64,000 bases of DNA from the NCBI GenBank assembly GCA_963851045.1, contig CAWKNC010000002.1, positions 62,001 through 126,000 on the forward strand. Direction: 5' to 3'. Both the position numbers and the translations under genes were made by a program. Position 1 is the stretch's first letter. Every line of letters starts with the position of its first letter. This document shows, piece by piece, positions 25,009-32,096 of the stretch. The notes below the pieces were generated by a model that made no database searches, had not been told where the DNA came from, and was given only the letters and a program-made list of their open reading frames with translations. The DNA comes from WHSW01 sp963851045. GTDB taxonomy: Bacteria; Actinomycetota; Thermoleophilia; Solirubrobacterales; 70-9.

Positions 25009-25868
25009 CGTCGACGCCCCTGGCAAAGCGAACGCCGATCCAGGCGAGTGCGATCGCGGCGGCCCCTGCGATCAGCAGCGCCGCCGCCGCCGGGCCCTCG
25101 CCGGCGATGAGGTCTCCCTGGGTCGACTGGAAGGCGTAGACCGCGAGGGTGGGCGGATAGTTGGGCCCAACCGCAAGCGGGACCTCGAGCGCGCCGACGG
25201 CAAACGCGGTGACGATGATCGAGCCGACGACCACCGGCCCACGGATCGCCGGCCAGACCACCCAGACGGTCCGGTTCCATCCGTTCGCGCCGAGAACCGC
25301 CGCCGCCTCCTCGCGTTGCTCCAGCGAGCGGCCCATCGCCGCCAAGACCAACAGCGCGATGAAGGGCGCCTCCTTGTAGACGTACACGGCGACGATCCCG
25401 AGCGCCGTTGCGATCCCCGATCAGATCGATCGGCAGCGCGCCGAGGAGGCGGTCGGCGAGCCCTCCGGGTCCGAGCCAGACGACCGCGACGACGGCGACG
25501 AGAAGGTGGGGGACCGGGATCGGCGCCGCGGCCAGCGTCCGGGCAAAGCCGGCGGTTCGCCGCAGCGCCAACGCGAGCGCGACCCCAAGGACGGCGGCGA
25601 TGGCCGTGCTGAGGAGGGCGACCCTGAGCGTGAGGAAGAGACCGTCGCGAAAGGAAGGGTCGGCGAACAGCTGCCGCCAGCTCTCCAGGGAAGCGTCCTC
25701 GAGCCCGCCGCCGAGTGGAATCAGGCTGACCTTGACCGCGCCGGCGACAGCGCCGGCGAAGAGCGCGCCGAGCAGGATCGCCGCTGGGGCGAGGGCGATC
25801 AGGTCCTCGCGCTGCCAGCTGCGCCGGATCGGCGCGCGGGCGCTCAGCGCAGGATCTCTTGGGTCCAC
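25001..25868 (-). pseudogene. ABC transporter permease 1, single frameshift (cluster copy 2)
   Basis: The first part (MDPRDPALSARAPIRRS through LVAVVAVVWLGPGGLADRLL) reads from 25868. The rest (YVYKEAPFIALLVLAAMGRS to GVRFARGVDGE) lies in another frame. The switch is near 25405, in the bases between DLIGDRN and ALGIVAVYVYKE; one base removed there restores a continuous protein aligning with copy 1. Because all other genes of copy 2 are intact, a sequencing or assembly indel is as likely as a real mutation. The start overlaps the binding-protein stop by 25 bp. If real, neither copy has a working permease 1. Confidence 0.8.
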
Positions 25869-27025
25869 CGTTCCTCGAGTGGCGCGACTTGATCCGCGGC
25901 GAGATCCTCCTTGGTCTCGCCGAAGCTGTCGAGCAGATACGGGCTCCGCGCGAACCCTTCGAAGAGGCTGCGCTCGCTTGGGGCGAGGCGTTCGAGATCG
26001 AGCACGGTCGGGATCCCAAGCCGATCAGGGTCGGCCTTGAGCGCCTGCAGCCTCGGGTCCAGCAGGAGATTGGCGACAAGCTGCGCGCCGGCGGCGTTGG
26101 CGGCGTCGGCCGGGATCGTCACGTAAGACGTGTTGACCAGCGCCCCGCCCTCGAGCAGGAAGGGGCGAACGGAGTCAGCGAACTCGCCCTTGCGGACGCC
26201 GCTCGCGATGAAGCTTGGATCGAACGACATCGCGAAGTCGACCTCGCCGTCGGCAAAGAGGCGGTTGAGCTCGGCCTCGGACCTCGGAAAGCGCTCACCC
26301 CGCTGCCACATCAGCGGCTTCAGCTCCGCGAGGTAATCGAACGCCGCGTCGGCGCCCATCGCGATCACCGCCTGCTTGAAGAAGGAGGTGCCGGTGAAGT
26401 CCGGGGGCGCCGGGTAGGTGACCCTGCCCGGTCGGGCGCGGGCGTGGTCGAGCAGCTCGGCGAAGGTTGACGGTGGCTTCGCGGTTCGACTCGGATCGAA
26501 GGCGAAGACGAACGCCGCCCGGCTCCATGGGAGCTCCTGGCCGTCGATCGGCACCTGGAGGTCGAGGTTGATCGACGGATCGTCGAAGTCGACGTTGGCG
26601 GCGTTGGGAAGCTCGGAGGTCCAGTCCTCGAGCCAGAGGCTGGCCTCCTTGCCCGCCGCGAAGTTCTCGCCGTTGATCCAGATCAGGTCGACCGAGCCAC
26701 CGCCGCTCTCACCCGCGCGCCGCTGCGCGACCACTCGCTGAACCGCCTCGGCGGTATCGGTGACCGGGACTCGCTCCAGCGTCAGCCCCTCGCGCGCCGC
26801 GGCCGGCGTTACGACCTCGTCGACGTAGTCGTTGATCCGCTGGTCGCCGCCGTACATCCACCAGCGAACCGTCTGACCTTGCGCCGCGCGGCTGATCTGA
26901 TCGAAGCCGGCCTTGCTTGTCGTGGCCGGGGAGGCATCGTCACCGCACGCCGAAAGGCTGAAACCGACCAGGGCGACCACAAACGCCATTGCCCACGATC
27001 GCCGTGCGTGGAACCCTCTTCGCAT
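25844..27025 (-). CDS. ABC transporter substrate-binding lipoprotein, YnjB-like (cluster copy 2)
   Basis: 393 residues. Signal sequence ending in lipobox LSAC (Cys near residue 27). Shares RWWMYGGDQRINDYVDE, DLIWINGENFAAGKEASLW, RVTYPAPPDFTGTSFFKQA and LFADGEVDFAMSFDPSF with the copy 1 protein. Aromatic and Asn residues in these segments are candidate ligand contacts. Ligand unknown. A perfect tandem repeat of 34 bp (27040-27107) lies directly upstream and is a good candidate for a regulatory region. First gene of the transporter block, overlapping permease 1. Confidence 0.88.
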   Translation of the reverse strand: MRRGFHARRSWAMAFVVALVGFSLSACGDDASPATTSKAGFDQISRAAQGQTVRWWMYGGDQRINDYVDEVVTPAAAREGLTLERVPVTDTAEAVQRVVAQRRAGESGGGSVDLIWINGENFAAGKEASLWLEDWTSELPNAANVDFDDPSINLDLQVPIDGQELPWSRAAFVFAFDPSRTAKPPSTFAELLDHARARPGRVTYPAPPDFTGTSFFKQAVIAMGADAAFDYLAELKPLMWQRGERFPRSEAELNRLFADGEVDFAMSFDPSFIASGVRKGEFADSVRPFLLEGGALVNTSYVTIPADAANAAGAQLVANLLLDPRLQALKADPDRLGIPTVLDLERLAPSERSLFEGFARSPYLLDSFGETKEDLAADQVAPLEERWTQEILR

Positions 27026-27039
27026 ACCCAGTCATACCT

Positions 27040-27107
27040 ACTGTCGCAGAGCTCAATCGGTTCAATCTGTTCGACTGTCGCAGAGCTCAATCGGTTCAAT
27101 CTGTTCG
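27040..27107. repeat. Perfect 34-bp tandem duplication upstream of the YnjB-like gene
   Basis: Two adjacent identical 34-bp units, 27040-27073 and 27074-27107, each beginning ACTGTCGCAGAGCTCAATCG. The second unit contains the stop codon of the methyltransferase gene. On the minus strand each unit carries TTGAAC and TTGAGC, which could serve as -35 elements for the binding-protein gene 15 bp away. Confidence 0.95.
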
Positions 27108-27728
27108 CGGCTCGGCGGCGTTGACGCAGACGAGGGATAGAGACGGATAGCCGCGGGCGGTGTGAGCGCGGCGCTCTTCGGTGAAGCCCGCCGCACGCAG
27201 CTCCTCGATCGGGTCGAGGTCACGCAGTCCAGCGAGCCGACCCCAGCCGCGCCGGGCACCGGCCTGTATCGCGGGCCAGGCGAGCCGGCCCAGCGGACCA
27301 CGTGGCGGCGCGACGGTGACCGTGGCGAGGCGGGCGCCCGGGCGTAGGACGCGGGCGATCTCGGAGATCACCCGTCGCCTGAGATCGGGCTCGAGCAGGT
27401 GCAGCAGGTAGGCGCTCGTCACGAGGTCAAAGCTCGAGTCGGCGAAGGGCAGCGACGTTGCGTCGCCAACCCGCAGTTCCCAGCCAGCGGGTAACGGCGG
27501 TGCCTCGGCGAGCATCTCGGGCGAACGGTCGAGGCCGATTGCCTTTAGTGGGCGCGGCGTCATCTTCGCGAGCTCGGCCAGCACCGTCGCCGGCCCGGTC
27601 GCCACGTCGAGCACTCGCTGCTGTGCGAGCGGCTCGAGCAACCGGAGAAGCTCGCGCACGGCCCGGCGCTCGAGCCAAAGCTGGCGGTCATAACGGCCTG
27701 CCTCGCGGGCCCAGTCGATCCCGCTCAC
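27096..27728 (-). CDS. SAM-dependent class I methyltransferase (cluster copy 2)
   Basis: About 210 residues, paralogue of 16287-16922. Motif I VLDVATGPATVLAELA, motif II LRVGDATSLPFADSSFDLV, then LLEPDLRRRVISEIARVLRPG. GTG start at 27728 fits the shared N-terminus (AGRYDRQLWLERRAVREL). Its last codons lie inside the tandem repeat, so the repeat has changed or created the C-terminus NAAEPRTD. The gene is followed after 70 bp by the binding-protein gene. No sigma/anti-sigma pair accompanies this copy. Substrate unknown. Confidence 0.88.
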   Translation of the reverse strand: MSGIDWAREAGRYDRQLWLERRAVRELLRLLEPLAQQRVLDVATGPATVLAELAKMTPRPLKAIGLDRSPEMLAEAPPLPAGWELRVGDATSLPFADSSFDLVTSAYLLHLLEPDLRRRVISEIARVLRPGARLATVTVAPPRGPLGRLAWPAIQAGARRGWGRLAGLRDLDPIEELRAAGFTEERRAHTARGYPSLSLVCVNAAEPRTD

Positions 27729-27806
27729 ACCGGGAGTATGGCCGCGCGGCGAGCTCGCCTCGCCGTGGTCGCCGCGACACTGGACCGTGGCCGGTAAAAA
27801 CGACGC

Positions 27807-28742
27807 ATGAGGATCTTCGTCGCCGGGGCGAGCGGTGTGGTGGGGCGACCGCTGGTCGCGCAACTGATCGCGGCCGGCCACGAAGTGACCGGGATGACGC
27901 GCCACGACGACCGCGCCGACGCGATTCGGGCCGCTGGCGCAAAGGTCGCCGTCTGCGACGTCTTTGACGCCGAGGCGCTGAACGCCGCTGTGACCGCGTC
28001 CAGCCCTGACGTCGTCGTCCATGAGCTGACGGCACTTCCGGCGGATCTCGACCCGCGAAAGAAGGGCGTGTACGAGGCCAACAACAGGATCCGCACCGAG
28101 GGCACCCGCAATCTGATCGCAGCGGCGCGCGCCGCGGGCGCGAAGCGCTTCGTCGCCCAGAGCATCGCCTTTTTGTATGCGCCGGCGGACGGTCCGGCGC
28201 CCGAGGACGCGCCGACGATGCGCGGGACGATCGGCGGCGAGTTCGGTCCGTCGCTCGAGGCCACCCTCGACCTCGAGCGCCAGACGGTCGCCGCTGCGGG
28301 CATCGACGGTCTCGTCCTGCGCTATGGGTTCTTCTACGGCCCGGGAACCTCCTATGCGCCCGACGGCTTTCAGGCCGGGGAGGTGCGACGCCGTCGCCTA
28401 CCCATCGTCGGTGACGGTGCCGGGGTCTTCTCGTTTATCCACGTCGACGACGCCGCCGCGGCGACGGTCGCTGCGTGCGAGCGAGGTGCGCCAGGCATCT
28501 ACAACGTCTGCGACGACGAACCCGCGCCGATGCGCGATTGGCTGCCGCTGTACGCGGCGGCGCTCGGCGCGAAGCGACCACGCCGCGTGCCGCGCTGGCT
28601 GGCACGACTCGTCGCCGGGCCGGTCATCACGGGTTTTGCGACCACGATGCGCGGGGCCTCGAACGAGCGCGCCAAGGCCGAACTCGCCTGGCAGCCGAGA
28701 TGGGCGAATTGGCGGCAGGGGTTTCGAGAAGCGCTCGGCTGA
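27807..28742 (+). CDS. NAD-dependent epimerase/dehydratase family protein (extended SDR)
   Basis: 311 residues with the N-terminal Rossmann motif GASGVVG (G-x-x-G-x-x-G) at residues 7-13 and an Asp-containing second strand. A typical YxxxK catalytic pair is not evident; the corresponding segment reads SIAFLYAPADGPAP, so activity may be atypical. GAGVFSFIHVDDAAAATVAA and GIYNVCDDEPAPM are the usual C-terminal substrate-region motifs. Sugar-nucleotide or reductase role unknown. Starts ATG 27807, divergent from the methyltransferase. It ends 37 bp before sodA on the same strand. Confidence 0.85.
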   Translation: MRIFVAGASGVVGRPLVAQLIAAGHEVTGMTRHDDRADAIRAAGAKVAVCDVFDAEALNAAVTASSPDVVVHELTALPADLDPRKKGVYEANNRIRTEGTRNLIAAARAAGAKRFVAQSIAFLYAPADGPAPEDAPTMRGTIGGEFGPSLEATLDLERQTVAAAGIDGLVLRYGFFYGPGTSYAPDGFQAGEVRRRRLPIVGDGAGVFSFIHVDDAAAATVAACERGAPGIYNVCDDEPAPMRDWLPLYAAALGAKRPRRVPRWLARLVAGPVITGFATTMRGASNERAKAELAWQPRWANWRQGFREALG

Positions 28743-28779
28743 CTACATTCAAAGAGACGAAACGATCCAGGAGGACCAC

Positions 28780-29388
28780 ATGGCCTACGAAGTACCCGAC
28801 CTTCCCTACGACTACGACGCGCTCGAGCCTCACATCGATGAGGAAACGATGCGCATTCACCACGACAAGCATCACCAGGCTTACGTCGACAAGGCGAACG
28901 CTGCGCTCGAGGGCACCGAGTGGGCGGACAAGGATGTCGACGAGGTGCTCCAGAACCTCGACTCGCTACCCGCCGACAAGCAGGGGCCCGTCCGCAACAA
29001 CGCGGGTGGCCACTCCAACCACAGCTTCTTCTGGCAGATCATGAGCCCCGATGGCGGCGGCGAGCCGTCGGGTGCGCTCGCGGACGCGATCAACGAGAAG
29101 TTCGGGTCGTTCGACGACTTCAAGGAGGAGTTCAAGAACGCCGGCATCGGCCGCTTTGGCTCCGGTTGGGCCTGGCTGGTCCACGACGGCTCAGGCGTCG
29201 CGGTCGTGAGTACCGCCAACCAGGACTCGCCGGTCTCCGATGGGCAGACGCCGCTTCTCGGCGTCGATGTCTGGGAGCACGCCTACTACCTCAAGTACCA
29301 GAACAAGCGCCCCGATTACCTGGACGCGTTCTGGAACGTCGTCAACTGGGACGAGGTTGCGAGCCGCTTCGACGCGGCGTCCTCCTAG
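28780..29388 (+). CDS. sodA: Superoxide dismutase, Mn/Fe family
   Basis: 202 residues, converts superoxide to peroxide and oxygen. Metal ligands are in MRIHHDKHHQAYVDKAN (His), NHSFFW (His), and the Asp and His of DVWEHAYYLKYQNKRPDY. Gln in STANQDSPV favours Mn over Fe, by family knowledge. Start ATG 28780 is set by the strong ribosome-binding site CAGGAGGACC; the frame is open further upstream into the epimerase gene but that is not coding. No signal peptide. A hairpin terminator follows. Confidence 0.95.
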   Translation: MAYEVPDLPYDYDALEPHIDEETMRIHHDKHHQAYVDKANAALEGTEWADKDVDEVLQNLDSLPADKQGPVRNNAGGHSNHSFFWQIMSPDGGGEPSGALADAINEKFGSFDDFKEEFKNAGIGRFGSGWAWLVHDGSGVAVVSTANQDSPVSDGQTPLLGVDVWEHAYYLKYQNKRPDYLDAFWNVVNWDEVASRFDAASS

Positions 29389-29414
29389 CGCGTCCCGCTC
29401 GTTTTCGTCCTCGC

Positions 29415-29450
29415 TGCCCCGGGGTGCCCGTAAAAGACAACCCCGGGGCA
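29415..29450. terminator. Hairpin terminator between sodA and the acidic protein gene
   Basis: TGCCCCGGGGT (29415-29425) and ACCCCGGGGCA (29440-29450), a perfect 11-bp stem with a 14-nt loop, placed between two convergent genes. Probably bidirectional. Confidence 0.8.
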
Positions 29451-29467
29451 CGAGGGTGTCGCGGCGT

Positions 29468-29713
29468 CTAGGCGTCGTGCTCCACGTCGGAGGGGTCGTC
29501 GCCTGGCTGCGCCTGCGGCGGGCCACCTGATGTCGCACCGCCGGTATTCGTCGCTTCGGCCGCATCGTCTTGAGGGTCGTCGAGGATCTCGCCCTCCGCG
29601 TCGTCCTCGCGCGGACGGGCGTTGGCGTCCTCGATCCCGGAGCCGTGCGCGTGCAGCGGGGTCTCTGGGAGGTCCTCATGGTCGACGCCGGTCTGTTCCT
29701 TTTCGTCGGGCAT
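29468..29713 (-). CDS. Small acidic, disordered protein
   Basis: 81 residues, dominated by Asp, Glu, Pro, Gly and Ala (EDLPETPLHAHGSGIEDAN, DDPQDDAAEATNTGG); no hydrophobic core, no Cys, probably unstructured. The ATG at 29713 is preceded by GAGGAGCG, a good ribosome-binding site, which is the main reason to accept it as real. The frame is open four codons upstream. Function unknown; convergent with sodA. Confidence 0.65.
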   Translation of the reverse strand: MPDEKEQTGVDHEDLPETPLHAHGSGIEDANARPREDDAEGEILDDPQDDAAEATNTGGATSGGPPQAQPGDDPSDVEHDA

Positions 29714-29770
29714 CGCGCTCCTCACTGTTGGTTGAAAACCCCACTACCCCGGGCGTCCCTGTGCTACTCG

Positions 29771-29798
29771 TTACAAAACTGTCGCCGCTGGATACAGT
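29771..29798 (+). promoter_or_regulatory. Candidate promoter and operator of the padR gene
   Basis: TTACAA (29771-29776), 16 bp, TACAGT (29793-29798). ACTGT and ACAGT within it form an inverted repeat around 11 bp, which might be an autoregulatory PadR site. About 60 bp from the start codon. Confidence 0.4.
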
Positions 29799-29857
29799 GA
29801 GATCGCCGGACACTCCAAGTTCGAGAGGAGAGGCGTGCAAATAGCGGAGGTGAGGCA

Positions 29858-30349
29858 ATGCCACACCCGCTGAGTTCAGGACTGCCAAAGGACTTCCTGC
29901 GGCCCTGCCTGCTGCTGTTGCTGCGAGAGGGCGAGGCCCATGGCTATGAGCTCGCCGACAATCTTGGAACCTTCGGGTTCGACCACTCCGATCCCGGCCG
30001 CCTCTATCGCGCCCTTCGCAAGCTCGAGAACGAGGGCCTCGTGCGCTCATCCTGGGCGCCGTCGGACTCAGGACCGCCGAAGCGCGTCTACGGCCTCACC
30101 GAGCACGGTGTCGAAGAGCTCGATCATCGCGCCACCGATCTTGCCGAGGGCGAGCGCAGAATCGACGCCTTTCTCGATCGCTATCTGAAGGCGCGCCGGC
30201 TGCCGCGCTCGAGCCGTCGCAAACGGGCGTTGGTCGGCCGGCTGGCCGCCCACCGCGAGGCCAGCTTGCGTCGCGCCGCTTTACAGCGGCCCGGAGCGCC
30301 TGGGTTCAGGCGGACCGATGAGCCCGGTCAGCCTCCTCCTCCCGGCTAG
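29858..30349 (+). CDS. PadR family transcriptional regulator
   Basis: 163 residues. The winged helix is recognised by LLLLLREGEAHGYELADNL and the wing/dimer segment DPGRLYRALRKLENEGLVRSSW, then PPKRVYGLTEHGVEELD. The basic C-terminal helix (RRLPRSSRRKRALVGRL) extends the family core, and the tail is Pro-rich. GCGGAGGTGAGGCA is the ribosome-binding region before ATG 29858. It is followed by the hydrogenase operon after 126 bp on the same strand and might regulate it (inference only). Confidence 0.88.
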   Translation: MPHPLSSGLPKDFLRPCLLLLLREGEAHGYELADNLGTFGFDHSDPGRLYRALRKLENEGLVRSSWAPSDSGPPKRVYGLTEHGVEELDHRATDLAEGERRIDAFLDRYLKARRLPRSSRRKRALVGRLAAHREASLRRAALQRPGAPGFRRTDEPGQPPPPG

Positions 30350-30377
30350 GTGTCCCCGGTGGGCCCGGTAGGTGCGG

Positions 30378-30405
30378 TTTACACCATGCGCCTGGCACTT
30401 ACGTA
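30378..30405 (+). promoter_or_regulatory. Candidate promoter of the hydrogenase operon
   Basis: TTTACA (30378-30383), 16 bp, TACGTA (30400-30405), about 70 bp before the hypC start. Only moderate matches; the sole candidate I see in the padR-hypC gap. Confidence 0.35.
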
Positions 30406-30475
30406 GGGCCACTCCCTCGTCATACGGTCGCGATCTGGCCGCCGTTACGGCGCCCGGTTAGGAGGAGATCACGAC

Positions 30476-30754
30476 GTGTGCCTGGCCATTCCCGGTCAGA
30501 TTCTTGAGGTCGTCGACGAGGCGAATCGGCTCGCGCGAGTCGATGTCGCCGGCGTAAAGCGCAACGTCAACATCGGTCTTCTCGACGAGGGCGGCGACGG
30601 TGCGGCGCCGGGAGACTGGGTCCTGATCCATGTCGGCTTCGCGATTTCGAAGGTCGACGAACAGGAGGCAATCGCCACCAGGCGGATGCTCGAGGGGATG
30701 GGCGCTGATTACGAGGCGGAGCTCGAGGAGCTCCGAGCGAGCGTCATCGAATGA
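30476..30754 (+). CDS. hypC: [NiFe] hydrogenase assembly chaperone HypC
   Basis: 92 residues. Begins MCLAIPGQIL, with the essential Cys2 that binds iron and the HypD partner. The OB-fold core NVNIGLLDE and the conserved APGDWVLIHVGFAISKVDEQEA are complete. HypC with HypD carries the Fe(CN)2CO precursor and delivers it to the large-subunit precursor. The GTG at 30476 has TAGGAGGAG upstream. The stop overlaps the next start (ATGA). First gene of a 17-gene overlapping operon. Confidence 0.95.
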   Translation: MCLAIPGQILEVVDEANRLARVDVAGVKRNVNIGLLDEGGDGAAPGDWVLIHVGFAISKVDEQEAIATRRMLEGMGADYEAELEELRASVIE

Positions 30755-30981
30755 CAGAACAAAGCGCCATCCCCTCGGCTTCGCCCACGTGCGAGGAGGA
30801 GCACTGCATCACCTGCGGTGATGTCGCAGAGCCGATGCGGGTCCTGCGCATCGATGGCGAACGCGGGCTGGCCCTCTGCTCCGATGAGACCGGGGCGCGC
30901 CACACGGTCGAGATCGCGCTTGTCCTGCCGGTCGCCGTCGACGATGAGCTGCTGGTGCACGCGGGGACGGCGATCGCATGA
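30751..30981 (+). CDS. Second HypC-like protein with CxxC motif
   Basis: 76 residues. The segment EEEHCITCGDVAEPMRVLRI then ALVLPVAVDDELLVHAGTAIA follows the HypC/HupF fold, including the final LVHAGTAIA. The N-terminal Cys is not at position 2 but in a CITC motif after a 17-residue extension, so it is a divergent HypC rather than a copy of the upstream gene. Such short HypC relatives are known in actinobacterial hydrogenase operons. It overlaps both neighbours by four bases. Confidence 0.75.
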   Translation: MTEQSAIPSASPTCEEEHCITCGDVAEPMRVLRIDGERGLALCSDETGARHTVEIALVLPVAVDDELLVHAGTAIA

Positions 30982-32096
30982 GGTTCGTCGACGAGTTTCG
31001 CGATCCGGAGCTCGGCCGCGCTCTGGCGGGCGAGATCCTGGCAACGGTCGAACCCGATCGCCATTACAAGCTGATGGAGGTCTGCGGGGGCCACACGCAC
31101 TCGATCTATAAGTACGCGATCGACGAGGTCCTGCCGGAGAACGTCGAGCTCGTGCACGGCCCGGGGTGCCCGGTCTGCGTGATCCCGATGGGCCGCGTCG
31201 ACGACGGGATCGCGCTCGCCCGCGAGAGCAAGGTGATTCTCACCTGCTTCGGCGACATGATGCGCGTCCCGGGTTCGGAGGGCACGTTCATCGACGCGAA
31301 GGCCGCCGGCGCCGACATCCGGATGGTCTACTCGCCGCTTGACGCGCTGCGGATCGCGAAGGAGAACCCCGACCGCGACGTCGTCTTCTTCGCGATCGGC
31401 TTCGAGACGACCGCGCCGTCGACCGCGCTCACGCTGAAGCGGGCGAAGGCGGAGGGGGTCTCGAACTTCCTCTGCATGTGCAGCCACGTGACGATCGTGC
31501 CGCCGCTGCGCGCGCTGCTCGAGTCGCCCGACCTGCGCCTCGATGGGTTCATCGGCCCGGGCCACGTGTCGACGATCGTCGGCGTCCGGCCCTTCGAGTT
31601 CATCCCCGCCGACTACGGCAAGCCACTGGTCACGGCCGGGTTCGAGCCGCTGGACATCCTGCAGTCGATCCGGATGATCCTCGCGCAGCTACGCGAGGGC
31701 CGCTGCGAGCTCGAAAACCAGTACAAGCGGGTGGTCCCGTACGAGGGCAACACCGCGGCGCTTGCGGTCATGGCGGAGGTCTTCGAGCTGCGGCCGCACT
31801 TCGAGTGGCGCGGGCTCGGCTTCATCTCACAGAGCGCGCTCAAGCTCAGCGAGGCCTACTCCGACCTCGACGCCGAGCTGCGCTACGAGGTCCCCGGCGT
31901 GCGCGTGGCCGACCCGAAGGCCTGTCAGTGCGGCGAGGTGCTGAAGGGCGTGATCAAGCCGTGGGAGTGCAAGGTCTTCGGCACGGCCTGCACGCCCGAG
32001 CACGCGATCGGCACCTGCATGGTCTCCCCGGAGGGTGCATGCGCCGCCTACTACAACTACGGGCGCCTGACGCGTCAGTCGGAGGCGGTGGCGTGA
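30978..32096 (+). CDS. hypD: Hydrogenase maturation factor HypD
   Basis: 372 residues. Scaffold on which HypCD assembles Fe(CN)2CO. Visible: the active-site loops MEVCGGHTHSIYKYAID and VHGPGCPVCVIPMGRVD, FETTAPSTAL, and CMCSHVTIVPP. The C-terminal [4Fe-4S] Cys set is ACQCGEVLKG, KPWECKVFGTACTPEHAIGT and CMVSPEGACAAYY. Full family length. Start ATG overlaps the HypC-like gene; its stop overlaps hypE as GTGA. Confidence 0.97.
   Translation: MRFVDEFRDPELGRALAGEILATVEPDRHYKLMEVCGGHTHSIYKYAIDEVLPENVELVHGPGCPVCVIPMGRVDDGIALARESKVILTCFGDMMRVPGSEGTFIDAKAAGADIRMVYSPLDALRIAKENPDRDVVFFAIGFETTAPSTALTLKRAKAEGVSNFLCMCSHVTIVPPLRALLESPDLRLDGFIGPGHVSTIVGVRPFEFIPADYGKPLVTAGFEPLDILQSIRMILAQLREGRCELENQYKRVVPYEGNTAALAVMAEVFELRPHFEWRGLGFISQSALKLSEAYSDLDAELRYEVPGVRVADPKACQCGEVLKGVIKPWECKVFGTACTPEHAIGTCMVSPEGACAAYYNYGRLTRQSEAVA

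Noticed and set aside
28177..28779. N-terminal 200-residue extension of superoxide dismutase
   Set aside because: It overlaps the epimerase gene in another frame and a strong ribosome-binding site lies directly before ATG 28780.
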